Assembly (NCBI GenBank): GCA_021234155.1
Contig: JAJEKV010000074.1
Coordinates: forward strand, 1,142,154 to 1,206,153
Reading direction: 5' to 3'
Source of the DNA: Isoetes taiwanensis
Taxonomy: Eukaryota; Streptophyta; Lycopodiopsida; Isoetales; Isoetaceae
DNA: 64,000 nt
Each line of letters opens with the position of its first letter. Position 1 is the stretch's first letter. Positions 12,372-24,409 of this stretch are shown in pieces. The position numbers and the translations under genes were made by a program. Under the pieces are notes generated by a model. It searched no databases. It was given only the letters and a program-made list of their open reading frames with translations, and was not told the DNA's origin.

Positions 12372-12653
12372 CTACACTGCCCGTTCCATTGGGCAAGGCA
12401 GTATTTCCATTTTGGACACCCAAATTAGGGCTTTTGTGCCCCAATTCGAATTAGGAGCAATTGTAGAGATGGGGAGGGAGGGTTGCTGCTCAGCACCCTT
12501 CAGCCAAATCGAGATGGTTTCATCCCAAGCCCTCGGGACATTCCTGGACCTGCTAGTCTCAGAGTCAGCCGCAGCACCAGAGACAGCGCCCTCCTGGGGC
12601 ATTTGCTGTGCGTACTGCCTCCCGTTCTCAAGTAAGCTAATTGCAGGAACCAA
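12372..12653 (-). pseudogene. Isolated open stretch of unknown identity
   Basis: The minus strand is open for 93 codons and encodes a Ser/Ala/Gln-rich peptide ending SKMEILPCPMERAV. The plus strand is open over much of the same span, so the coding strand is unsure. GC content is higher than on either side, and no domain is recognised. It could be a captured exon or part of a retroelement. Confidence 0.2.
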
Positions 12654-12984
12654 ACTTTACTGCAAAAGGTGAAAGTTCTCTTTATCTCCCATTCGGCTAC
12701 TCGCCTCTCGCGAAAATTACGGATTGACAGTTCTTTCAAAGCATTGCCTTCGGAAAACCAAATTGGGCGTGGTGTTATAATCTCCAGCCCGGGCGTACGG
12801 CATGCCCGTGACAGCAGCCCCGCATTATCCCACATGCCTCGCAGCAGCAATCAACGTCACAGATGCCATGACGCAACACCAAAAAGCAGCGGACGCAAAG
12901 GGGCAAAGTGCGGAACATGACGGATTGGCATAAAGATTGGAATTCGACTTTGGCTGGCGATGAATGGCACCCACGGCGTTCATC

Positions 12985-13378
12985 ACGTGCCACCGCCCGC
13001 GATCTCTTGAGCGCCGCAGCCGCCGCCTATCCTCGCCGCGAGTCTCAACCGGCGGCAGTAAACCTCGGCCAGTGCTCTTGCATTGCATTTTGGCCATTCT
13101 TCGCCGTGCGCTTGACGGGATGCCCCACCTTCGCGGGTGGTTATTTATATATATATGGCGGCGGTTTGTGCTGCAGTTAACATGTATTCACGCCTCGCCG
13201 CATCGAGCCCCATTGAAGGGCGCAATTTACCGACCCTCTCAGGTTCTTCACTTCCTGCATCTTCCATAGATGCCCGGATAGACCCGGAGGGTTCGCCACT
13301 CTGCTGAAAGATGGTCGCCAGTGGAGGGGAAAGTTCCTCAGATGTATACCGGGTCGAGATATTCGTGGAGCGCCACAC
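12985..13378 (+). mobile_element. LTR 3' fragment of the LTR-retrotransposon family, copy B
   Basis: It aligns with 1,719-2,093: GATCTCTTGAG, GGTGGTTATTTATATATATA, TAACATGTATTCACGC and GATGGTCGCCA appear in the same order in both. The end GAGCGCCAC corresponds to the LTR end before the primer binding site in copy A, but the primer binding site itself is not preserved here. Confidence 0.7.
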
Positions 13379-15340
13379 CCATCATTCCGTAAGAAATTTC
13401 AGGAGATCCCAAAAGTAAAGGCCAGGCCAAGCTCGAAGAGGCCCAAGCTCCGCAGCATCAGCTAAGGCCCATGAAAATGCTGAGAAGCTTCTAGCAGTAC
13501 TGTAACTTGGAGAATGCAACTACCATGTGGAATGAGATCTTATGGTATTAGATATCTTCTGGCAAATTGAGAAGAGGCAGCATACGGGCGGAACCAAGGC
13601 AGTTCGGTTCGTGTATCATCTTCCGCCCTAACCAAGGCCGATGATAGTTTTCCATAAAGAATTCAGCCCAAGAGGTGAAGAGTCCGGGTGGCACTCCTTA
13701 TAGCACTTTCGTGCTTAGCGATGCAGAATAGACGGAAAGTAGACCATGTTACATTCTCTTCAAAAAGATCTCAGAGTCCTTCATGCTCTTGACTTAAGGC
13801 CACTCGGGGATCACCTCTGTCGTAAGAGGGATAACCGCATCTAACTTCCTAAGACCTCAAAATGGCAAGAGCATTTGAAGGGAGGATCTATGGCAAGAAT
13901 CCACGTAACGCTTCTGCTAGTGATAGGGATTGAAGAATAAGCTCAAGAACTTCTTCAAATCTATGAGAGGTGACCGATAAGAAAATTGCTTGTCAATTAA
14001 GTAATTGTATATTGATATTCCTCTTCGCTTATCATCATGTACTTTATATATTACCGTCTTATCATGATTCGAACTTATAAGGAATTTCATATGATTTCTT
14101 TTATGACTAACGTTAATTCAATTGTAAGCAAGAATGATTTAAATGGTTCAAATCCAAATAACAAGTATTGATGATTAATCCTGTAAAGAAGGAACTCCCG
14201 CTCGTGCTCGCACAAGGTCACAACACGTAAGGCACCCGTAAACCCATTTGGACTAGGGGATCAAGATGACAACAATCCACGAAATGACCGGAAGCAATTA
14301 ACTAGCGGCTCAAGTGCGTAGTTGAGGTCCCATTGCATCACCATCCACCTGCCATCCCCATTGATGAATGCCCACATCATGCACCCTCGCCCACCACCAC
14401 TTCCACCGCTACCCCGCCAGCGTATCAGTATGCCCCAGCTGGTCGGAAGGTGGACAATCGTGAAACGCCGGTATCAGTGAAGAGGAAAAGGAGTAAACGA
14501 AGGGAGTTCAACACCACGAAGCCTTCATCGACACTTTACGCCAAGACAGCCGAAATGCAGTCCGACACTCACGTAAGAAAGCCGGCAAAGGGAAGGAAGA
14601 TGATTATAAAGAAAGTTGACGGGCAAGTATGGTTAAATGTGTAAAGACTAGGAAGGTCGGGCCTCGTAGCCGACGTCGCATGGAGCGTAAGCCCGCTTGA
14701 TGAGATAACAGTTCCGCAACCTTATGGCATGAAGGATAAGGATATAGGCGTTGCTGCCAGCAAACTTGGATAGTTTAGAATCGCGGAAAGGCTTGCGTAA
14801 AGTCCAAACAAGCTCAAAAGGAACAGCTTGCAGATTCAAGACCTTCGAAGGCTCGGCAGACATTATGTGCCTAGGGTCACATACCTTAGCGCGCGCATCC
14901 GCCAGCTCTATAGATTCGAACCGTGGTACCTTTGGTCGGCGAGTAAAGTATACGAGGAATTATGCGGGACTCGTGCTCCATGTTCCCGTGAGTTCTCGAA
15001 GGCGCGCTTGAAACTTACATTGAAGGGACCGAATAAAGAATATCAAAAGCAGCGAAGTCCCGAAAGCAATCAACCCTAAGGTCAAAGGGCGGGTTTCCAG
15101 GATAAAGCCATGGGTGCCGAAGAAGCTCCAAAGAACGCCGAGAGACAAATTGCCTTCAAAGGAAAGCCCTAACGGGCGTTATCAAGGGCGACCGTGAGTA
15201 AGCAATCAGCAACCACGCATCGGGGAGGCCAAATGTTAGCGGAAGAGCTCGTGGTAAGAACTTTGGGACCGAAGTCGCGTAACGCACGTAAGGCCGCGTT
15301 AAAGCGATTTCCCAGACACCGGACGCAAAGAGAAGAGACG
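13379..15340 (+). mobile_element. Internal region of the LTR retrotransposon, copy B
   Basis: This follows the copy B LTR and contains, from 14,594, the same gag-like segment as 1-760 and 1083-1115. Around 15,300-15,345 it carries the empty site of the MITE found at 761-1082. A leader of about 950 bases with many stops comes first. No polymerase domain follows, so the element is truncated at about 15,340. Confidence 0.55.
14333..14644 (+). pseudogene. Gag-like open reading frame remnant
   Basis: This frame of 103 codons starts at ATG and has a His/Pro/Thr-rich first third, followed by a strongly basic stretch (VKRKRSKRREF) and a Lys-rich tail. It lies between the LTR fragment and the repeated gag-like segment, so it is probably the N-terminal part of gag. 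The downstream frame is interrupted by stops and indels. No homologue is recognised; the assignment rests on position. Confidence 0.35.
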
Positions 15341-16870
15341 TGAATGTATTGAGAAGAAGCGCGCGCTCTCAGGTGTGCCTGCCTGTGGCAATCAACACAT
15401 GATTGCCCATTCGCCAGCGCAAAATTAAGCGCAGCTTATGGATTGGGATTCACGCAATATTGAAGACGCATGATCACATGAGGCCCGTGATTTCATAGAT
15501 GGTGAGTGTCATCCGGTGCAATATTGAGTCTTGGTGATATTGAAAATCACCGACATAAGTTTTTATGATTTTTGTCAACATGTATTTTTCCTTCATCATA
15601 TTTTTGTGGGAACTATATCGTGCTTTGTTTATCTTCTAATTATATGATCTCGAGCATTACCACATGTGAAAAACTAAATTACAACATGAAAGTAAGATTG
15701 TTTTTCAAAATAGTTACATAAGCTATTTTAACAAAGCACCACATGTGTTATTGAAGTCTTGTTATTATTTTGATAAAGCTATATTGTTTTTAAATTAAGG
15801 ATATAAAAACATTATGACTAACATATATAAAGTCTTGGTGTTTTGGGTTATCTCTTAGTTAATAAATATTGACATCGCGGCTTATTTTATAAATAATAAA
15901 CAGTTATTTTGAACTAACTCAACATCTAATAACGTGGCTTACTTTTTTCAAATAAAAAAAATCATTATTATCACATAAGTAGAAAACAAGGAGGTGGTGT
16001 TTCTAATAACTTCTAACCAATCATATATTGACACGCGGCATACATTCAAATAAAAATTCATATTTACCACAATTAAAAAATTAATAAGGACTATTTAAGA
16101 CAAAAAATATTGTATATTCCTCATTTGGATATTGAATATCAGAAGCTTATTCTCTCATGGGGAATTAAATATTGATGTTTATTCTCTCGATCATTATGTA
16201 AGTGCTTCCCCTGTCAAGTTTTTATTTTATCTTTTTCATTGATAAATTCATTAGGGCAAATAAATGTGCCATTGCAACCAAGGGAGATTGATACGGAAAA
16301 GATGCACAATAAATTCTAGAGCGTATAAACCATAAACCTCTACAATACCGGTTAAGGAATGAATTGATTATTTTGTACAAAGCCATTAATGATATCATAG
16401 CTTAATCAAGCAATCGTATCTGTGATCCTACCTTTAACAACATAATAGAATAAGCGTTTTCAAAGACACAAATTGGATTTGACGGTAATACTCATTTCAG
16501 ATATCCACCCGATTTGAAACCAGTTTTCAATCACACTCTCAGCATACGCCAAATAAGAAGTAAGATGAAGCTGAAAGCTCAAAGTCAAGCTTCGTGGATA
16601 CATATCACAGTTTCAGTTCACAAACTCTAACCACCGACACAGAACGGCCCCTATTTTACCGTAACGTGGAGCATCTAGAGCAAAAAATAAAGTTGCGGAG
16701 AAATCTCGAGAAGAATTGAAGTTTCACCTCAATTCTGTAGAAAGTCAGGAATGGAGTACAAAAAGATCTCATTTTTTCTCTTCCTTTGCATCTAACCTAC
16801 GTAGTCCGGATTTGCTAATACGCTCGCTTTGGTAATGTTAACATTATTTGATGCATCGGGAATCCAATAG
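15341..16870. other. AT-rich stretch without genes
   Basis: Long A/T runs and stops occur in all frames. I see no terminal repeats, tRNA-like boxes or reading frames. Confidence 0.5.
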
Positions 16871-17650
16871 ATGCCGTTGTTTTATAACGCGGAACAGAGT
16901 AAATCGCTCGCATGGCATCTTTCAACCGCCACATTTTTAAAAAGGCTCATACAAAATCCTCCTAACAAACAACAAACCCAAAGAGCTAAATCCTGTGATC
17001 TACAATTTGAGGGTTTCCAAGATCCTCAGGCCGCCCCCTCGCGCCTCGCGGATGCAGGTAAAGTTGCCTTTTCGCAGCATCTCGGCCGCCATACGGAGAC
17101 AAATTTGCAAAACAGCAGGCCGCGTCTACGGTGAACTCACCGCCATAGTTATACAATGCACGGGCTTTGTTAATCTATGAAACGTAAGAGCTATTTAGTC
17201 TAAGATTGAGTTAATAAACTGCAGTCTTCTCCTTCATAACCCCAAGACATAACCAGAATCGTTCCTTCATGTCGCCGCAAGCCATAACCCATATTTCACC
17301 TGATCAACATAGCAAAGAGGCTCCGACATCGCCATAGCTGCGAAGGGAAAGAAAATATGGCTTATTGTCATAGCTAAGAGTCTTATCGCCATAGCCAATG
17401 GAGGGAAATGAAAAGATACGTATTAATCTCAGCCCCGGCTAGAGCCAATGAAAGGGAGAGGACCCCGGACAATATCCCCGGCCGCTGATCATAATAAATC
17501 ACAACGCCATTTTAAGGGCCAATAATATAATAGATCTGGATCAAGATCGTAGTCATCCATCTTCGGTTATAGCAAAATATTTTAATGGTTTAATTCATAT
17601 GTGATCATTCTTATGGTTGAAATGACGGGCTCCCCTAGGATCCATCCCTC
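16871..17650. other. Possible promoter-proximal exon scraps, unresolved
   Basis: On the plus strand CGGATGCAG is followed by GTAAAGT (17,050-17,065), a good splice donor after a possible ATG. On the minus strand a 30-codon frame opens with ATGGCGGCCGAG (17,092 downward). Neither can be tied to a known protein. From 17,200 a loose repeat of CCATAGC phrases begins. Confidence 0.2.
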
Positions 17651-17652
17651 AT

Positions 17653-19298
17653 CATGCCATCTGGCTCCGGAAGATGCCACGCCAGCCTAATATGCCAAGC
17701 AAGATCTAAACATGCCACTGCTGCTCCAACATGCCAGATGGCTCAAACATGCCACGTGGCTCCACCCATGCCACCTAGGGCCCAACATGCCAAGGTGGCT
17801 CAAACATGCCATCTAGTCCAACATGCCACCTAGGCTCAAACATGCCAAGGTGGCTCAAACATGCCACCATGTCTCCAAATGATCCAGCACCAAAACGCCA
17901 CCAGGGCTCCAACATTCCAAGTGGCCTCAAACATCCCACATGGTTCCAACACGCCAACCAGGGTCTAAATACGCTGTGGTCTAAACATGCCACGTGGGCT
18001 CTAACACATGCCAATTCCTAGTTGGCTCCAACATGCTGCACGCAGCTCCAAATGCCAGCGATTCGGGCATGCCAAGGTGTTCAAACACGCCACCTAGGCC
18101 CAACATGCCAAGCAGGGTTTCAAACATGCCACCTAGGCTCTGTAACATGCCAAGGTGTTCTCAAACATGCCAAATCTGGCTCCAACATGCCACCTTAGGC
18201 TCCGTAATGACGCTTAGGTGGTCAACATGCCACGTAGTCCGAACATGCCACCCAGTTCGCCTTCAAACATGCCAATGGGTTCAAATGCCACCTGCACGCG
18301 AAACATGAATATTGCTGGGCTCCAACACGCCACCAGGTCTCCAAATACGCTGGCAGTGGCTCAACCATGCCAATGGCTCCGAATCGCTACAGGGAGCTCA
18401 AACATGCCACTCCAGGCCCCAATATGCCAAGGTGGTCAAACATGCCACCTAGACTCCACATGCCAGCAGGAGCCAACATGCCACCCAGGCTCCAACATGC
18501 CAAGGTGGCTCAAACATGCCATGTGGGTTTCAAATTTTCACCTAGGCTCTAACATCCAAGGTGGTCTCAACATGCCACTAGTTCAAACGCAAGCTGGCGG
18601 TGGTTTTAAACATACCACCTAGGTCTCTAATATGCCAAGGTGGTTCTCCCAAACACAGACATGTGGGTTTCTCAAACACGCCAATTCTGGCCAAACACAA
18701 GGTGGCTCAAACATACCATGGGTTTCCAACATGCCACCTTGTGGGTTCCAAATATGCCAAGGTGGATGCGCATTTTGGTGAGCTGGGCCATGCCGCCTAG
18801 GCTCAAACATGCTAAGGTGGCTCAAAACATGCCAGCAGGAGTCTAACATGCCACCTAGGCCCAAATACGCCGCTGTGGCTCCAAAATGCCAAGGTGGTTC
18901 AAAAATGCCACGTGGCCCAACATGCCACCTCCAAGCTCCAACATGCTGGCAGGAAGTTCAAACATGCCAATGGGTTTCTGCAAACATGCCACCCAGGGCT
19001 CCAACATTTGCCAAGGTGGCTCAAACATGCCATGTTTTGCTTCAACATGCCACCTAGGTCTAACATGCCAAGGTGGCCCAACATGCCACGCAATCTAAAC
19101 GCCACTCAGTCTAAGCAACATTACGCCAAGGTCATGCCGCCCTAGGTATCTCAACATGCCACCTGAGGGCTCCGTGATGCTCAGCAGGAAGTTCAAACAT
19201 GCCAGGCTGCTCCAACATGCCCCAGGGTCTAAATATTAACGCAGACCCAAATACGCCAAGCATGGTTCGAAATGCCAAGGTGGCTCAAACATGCCATG
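17653..19298 (+). repeat. Minisatellite array 1 (19/38-bp unit, forward)
   Basis: Two alternating 19-bp half units, CATGCCACCTAGGCTCCAA and CATGCCAAGGTGGCTCAAA, repeat across 1.65 kb with substitutions and short indels. GCCACCTAGG in one half can pair with CCAAGGTGGC in the next with one mismatch, so each 38-bp unit is a potential hairpin with a ~10-bp stem and ~10-nt loop. The array runs in all three frames without many stops, which gives spurious open frames. It is the reverse complement of the array at 21,440-24,013. Confidence 0.9.
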
Positions 19299-19652
19299 TA
19301 AGTACGAAGCGACCAGGGACTTCATGCGCCAGCCACATGCAAACCCTGTTCTTTGTCCGGTCGCCCGCGCTAATGTTGCCGGGCGGAACGAGACTGACGT
19401 CATGCCATCTCGTAACCACAGTGAAATGCACCAGTGACCAGTTACACGCCATTTTCGGCAACCAAAGAGTCGATCGAACTCCTTGGCCACAAGCAAAGAT
19501 TTCGCAGCCAGCCCTTGCATCCGGTTGAATACGCAACACGTTGAAGCTTACGCCGTATTCCCATTCACCAAACTTGGTTCCGTGAGCAATGTCAATAAGC
19601 TGACCATCGTAGTCGGCTCGATACAGTTCAGTGGGGAAAGTTAAAACATCGC
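19296..19652 (-). CDS. Open frame of unknown function in the core between the arrays
   Basis: The minus strand is open for about 118 codons, from just after a TGA near 19,652 down to the array edge. It includes segments TELYRADYDGQLIDIAHG, GEWEYGVSFNVLRIQPDA and LPKMACNWSLVHFTVV. Composition looks like a globular protein, and the opposite strand has stops over the first half. There is no obvious ATG start, so it is likely an internal exon or a fragment. It stops abruptly where array 1 begins. I do not recognise the family. If the arrays are the arms of a transposable element, this would be its cargo or a captured gene piece. Confidence 0.35.
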
Positions 19653-21439
19653 GTCAGAGCCGTGAGTAGATTGGGGCCAATCATCGAAGGTTTGGGGCAT
19701 CGCCTCTGACGATATTCTCCTCCACGCGATGATATTATGTACGAATCGACTAGATAGCAGCAGCTGTTGTGGTTATTGAAGCTGCTTCACATTGCTGGGG
19801 TCGCAGCTTGGGGTACCTACAGTATTGGGGACATGGTCGAGAAGTTTGAATCTAAAACATGAAGGTCAGAATCGCATGGAATGTTTCGGTCTCTTTCCGT
19901 GGTACCAGAAGTCATGGGCTTTCAGCAGGTTGCGCTTCATCGAGGCCACAGATTCAGTCCCCAGGTGTTATTTCGCCGTCGCGGTTTCATATGCATGAGC
20001 TTAGAAAAGGCACCTAGTTATCTGCTGAAAACGACACGCTTGGCCTTCAAACAAACCCAATAACCCCAGCAAACATATAGGTTTACGCTTCGGAGGCTAA
20101 AACGCGGTCGCTTTTCGATAAAGCCAGGCGCACCTTTACAAACACATGGGCGCGGAGCCATGGCAACCCAAATAATAGAGCTCTACTCCAGCCCTCGTCC
20201 ATCCCTAATGATCCCAAACACTTATAATGCTCACAAAAGGCGCCTTTGGACTTCCTCAAAATGCCATTAATCGAGGAGGATACCGCCCAAACCCCATTCC
20301 ATCGGGCCTCCTATTGCTTCATGTTTCAATTGCGCCTTCTCAAATCCGCGTCCTGCGCAATCGACGAAACTTCCTCACCCCCATAACGTAAACCCTTCAA
20401 TAACCTACCGCCATGGTTTACGCTTTGAGGCTATATCCAAAATGTGAATTCGACCGTGATCTCGTACTAACAAGTCATCCACCAGAGAGGGTGTTGACGT
20501 AAGATAGACTCCTAAAATCTTTCTAGAAGCGCCGCCCCAAAGGTCCCTCCTGAACCCCGCCACCGGACGGCAACTTTCCCACTCCGTAACCCAGGAATCT
20601 CACCGCCAATGGACTCAAATCGTACATTACTACCTTGAAGACCAAGTTTCGTGGGCGTAAGACTACCCTTTCCAAGAAGCCAAAGTAGTCCATGTCCAAC
20701 ATGTCAGTAGTCAATTGGTTTAAGAGGTGGCTTAATACCGCCATGTAGAGGGCTCATGTTTTTTCGCTGCAAAATGACCGTGAGCAATCCTTGGTCCCTA
20801 GGTAATTTTGCCGTCTCGATGGCATGGCGGTCGCACTATTATTTTGAGCGTTTTGTACCGCCCGGTCTACAAACACTGGCGTTTACACTATCGCATCGCC
20901 AGGACGCTGGCCGTTTGGATAAATTCTCTTTGGACCGACTCGATTTTTTGAACGCGATCAAAGCAGTTAATTCTGAACGCATCAATTCACCGGTCGGATA
21001 GGGAAACCGAGCTCGTGGGAGTGGGAGCACCGGGCATTTACTCCTCCTGTGAGCGAGGCGGCAGAAAAGTCGCCTTTGGTAACCTTTTTGAGGTGTCCAT
21101 CTGGTCTCGGGCTCTCTCTCCCTCTGGGTGAGGGAAGCCAGAAAGTCCGGCCTCGTTTGATTTGGGAAGGGTGTCAGCCTACAGTTCTTCAAGATCCTCT
21201 AAGCCTCCCATCCCTTGCCAAATTCCCACCAAAAATTTGGAAGGTTATCATATTTTGCATAAAACCTACCACGTATCCATGTCACCATCATCTAGCCATG
21301 TCACCCAAAAATTCTGCTAACATCACCTTAATGAAAAGACCAAAGATGGACATCTTTCATTTGGCCTAGTCAAACTCTCGACCTTGCTTACTATACGCCA
21401 TGTCACCACTTCATGCTCTAGGTGGTATAAGCTTGATTT
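19653..21439. other. Rest of the core between the opposed arrays
   Basis: This DNA is GC-richer than the surroundings, with short open stretches on both strands. The plus strand has 60 codons from ATG at 19,881, 37 codons from ATGGCAACC at 20,160 and 81 codons at 20,756-21,001. The minus strand is open at 21,192-20,839 (117 codons). None could be matched to a protein family. The patchwork of frames suggests broken exons. Confidence 0.3.
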
Positions 21440-24013
21440 ATGATGGCATGCCCGAAGTCAATGCAGCATGCTGGAGCCTGGGGATGAGAGCAAGTTGGAG
21501 CCCGCGGCATGTTGGAGCCACACCGGCATGTTCGAGCCACCTTGGCATGTTTGAGCCTAGATGGCATGTGGAGCCACTCAGGCTTTTGAGCCACCTTGGC
21601 ATGTTTGAGCCTAGGTGGCATGTTGAGCCCAGATGGCATGTTTGAGCCACCTTATGCTGGTTCACATGGCATTGAGCCTATGGCATAAGTTGGATTCAAG
21701 GCATGTTGCAGCCTATCTTGGTTTGTTTCCCACCTTGGCATGTTCTGTTTAAGGCATGTTGGGAGTCTAGGTGGCATGTTTGAGCCACCTTGGCATTGCT
21801 TGAGCCTAGGTGTGCCAAGCTGGAGCCACTGGCCACGCTTGGAGCCAACTTGGCATGTTGGAGCCTAGGTGGCATGTTGGAGCCCATGGCAGCATGTTTG
21901 AGCCACCTTGCATGCTGAAGCCTAGGTGCGGTGATGTTTTTGCCACCTTGGCATGTCGGAGCCCACTGGCATTAAGGGAGTCCATGTGGCATGCTTGAGC
22001 CTCCCAGCTCTCGTTGGGAGCCTAGGTACGTTTGGTTTTTATCTGAGAGTGTTTGAGCCACTGCATGTTTGAGCCTAGGTGGCATGCTGGTTTGTGGTGG
22101 CATGTGCTGGAGCCCAATGGCATTGGGCGGAGTCCACGTGGCATGCTTGACCCACCTCGCATGTTGGAGCTCAGGTGGCATGTTGGAGCCTATGTGGCAT
22201 GTTGGCTTCATCTGGCTTGGCATGTTGGAGCCTAGGTGGCATGTTGGAGCCTCGCGTGGCATGTTTGTGACACCTTGGCATGCTGGAAGCCTGTGTGGCA
22301 TGTTTCACCACCCTGGCATATGCCATTCAATGCGGGCATCATGGAGTCCACGTGGTATAGTTTCAAACACCCTGGCATATTGGAGCCTTAGGAAGAAGTT
22401 TGAGCCACCTCGCATGTTTGAGCCTAGGTGGCATGCGTTGGAGCCTAGGTGGCATGTTGGAGCCACCTTGGCATTGGAAGCGGGGAGCCCACGGCATTAT
22501 GGAGAGTCCAATGCGGAGGTTGACCCACCTGGCATGCCGGTTTCCAGGCGGCATGCTGGTTTCCATGGCATGCTGGTTCATGGCATGTTTGAGCCATCTT
22601 GGCTATGTTTGCTTCACCTTGGCATGTTTGAGCCAAGGTGGCATGATGGCCTTGGCATGTTGGAGCTCTACTTGCATGTTGTGAGCCACCTTAGGGGCAT
22701 GTTTGAGCCCAGGTGGCATGTTTTGAGCCACCTGCCATGTTGGAGAGCCATAATGCGTCCTTTTAGCCACCTTGGTATGTTTGAGCCTAGATGGCATGTT
22801 GGGAGCCTAGGGTGGCATGCTCTGGAGCCACCTTGCCATGTTAGGAGCCTCACTTGAGATGTTGGAGCCTAGTGCTGTTTGAGCCACCTTGGCATGTTGG
22901 AGCTTAGGTGGCATGTTAGAACCACCTTGGCATGTTTGAGCCACCTTGGCATACTTGAGCCCATGTGGGCATGCTGGAGCCTCAAGATGGCATGCTTGAG
23001 CCATCTTGGCATATTGAAGCCTAAGTGGCATGTTTGAGCCACTGCTATTGTTGGAGCCTGTGTGGCATGTTGGTTTCACCTTTGGCATGTTCCACCCACC
23101 TCGCATGTTTGAGCCTAGGTGGCATGTTGGAGCCACCTTGGCAAGTTGGAGCCCGCTGCATGTTTGAGCCCACCTTGGCATGTTTTATTTCCTAGATGAG
23201 TATGTTTTAGCCACCTTGGTGCATGTTGGGATTCACATGGCATGCTCTGAGCTCACCTGGCATGTTGGAGCTCTTTTATGGCATGTTGGAGTCTTAGGTG
23301 TTTTGAGCCACCCTCAAGATGTTAGGAGCCTAGGTGGCATATTGGAGCCCATGTGGTATGTCTCGGAGCCACCGTGGCATACCCATTTTGTGGTGGCATG
23401 TTTGAGCTCCTCCCAGATGGTTTCCCACTGCATGTTGGCCTAGGTGGCATGTTGGGGTAGTGGCATATTGAGTCTAGGGTGGTATGCTGGTTCTGTGTAT
23501 GCAGGAGCCTATAGGTGGCATGTTGGAGCGCCTCGAGGTGGCATGTTGGAGCCCACATGGTATGTTTGAGCCACCTTGGCATGTTTGGAGCCTAGGTGGC
23601 ATGTTTGAGCCTGAGGTGGCATGTTGGAGCTTTAGGGGTATATTGCTCTGATTTCACCTGGCATGTTGGTTTCAGGGTGACATGTTGAGCCCACGGCATG
23701 CTCTGAACCACCCTGCTATTGGAGCCCATGTGGCATAGTTTGAGCCACCTTGGCATGTTAGAGCCTAGGTGGATTGTTAGAGCCAGTAGCATGTTAGGAG
23801 CCATGGTGGCATGTTGGATAGGTGGTATGCTGGAGCTTCAGGTTTGAGCCACCTGGCATGTTTGAGCCTAGGTGGTGGCTGTGAGCCACCCTAAGTACGC
23901 CGGAGCTCAGATGGCATGGTGGAGCCACGAACTCTGGCATGTTGGAGCCACCTTGGTGATGTTTGCTTCACCTTGGTTGGTGGCATGTTTGACACCTTGG
24001 TGGCATGTTTGAG
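21440..24013 (-). repeat. Minisatellite array 2 (same unit, inverted)
   Basis: TTGGAGCCTAGGTGGCATG and TTTGAGCCACCTTGGCATG alternate for about 2.57 kb; these are the reverse complements of the half units in array 1. Runs of several kinds of imperfect unit occur, with occasional missing bases. The longest open frame in the window (22,069-22,857, 262 codons) lies here and is a by-product of the repeat. Confidence 0.9.
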
Positions 24014-24409
24014 CCAAGTGGATTAAAAATTTGGCCATTCCACATCCCTATGCCGTAGTGCTTGTATGTACACTTAAATGATATCTTTATTTGATTAAAT
24101 AATTCTTATGAACTGAAATTATTTCATTGACCAGAAATCCAATAATCTCTGATTTAACCTCAGAAAACCATTGACCTCATATCCTCAAATGGATTTGTAT
24201 AAGATAACTTAATATTTATTATTATTCCTTCCTTCCCTTCACGCTCTCGGCTTCTCCTCTTCCCTCTTCCCCTTTCTCGACTTGTCCCCAGGATAAAGAA
24301 AGATCTTTGATCTGACCTGACGGATCCTGTTTTATAATTTATAAAATATGGAATACTTTTGGCGGGTGTCATATGAGTAATGATTGATAATGATAAATTA
24401 AGAACCTTA
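24014..24409. other. AT-rich flank without genes
   Basis: This flank has no reading frame or repeat of note. A pyrimidine-rich patch (CCTTCCTTCCCTTC) lies at 24,227-24,240. Confidence 0.4.

Noticed and set aside
20756-21192. Organellar DNA insert
   Set aside because: Base composition suggested it, but no organelle gene, rRNA or tRNA motif could be recognised.
22069-22857. 262-codon open frame, the longest in the window
   Set aside because: It lies wholly within minisatellite array 2; the peptide is the repeat read through shifting frames, and similar frames occur on both strands of both arrays.
17653-24013. CRISPR array
   Set aside because: Half units are contiguous with no unique spacers, the context is a plant nuclear genome, and no cas-like genes are present.
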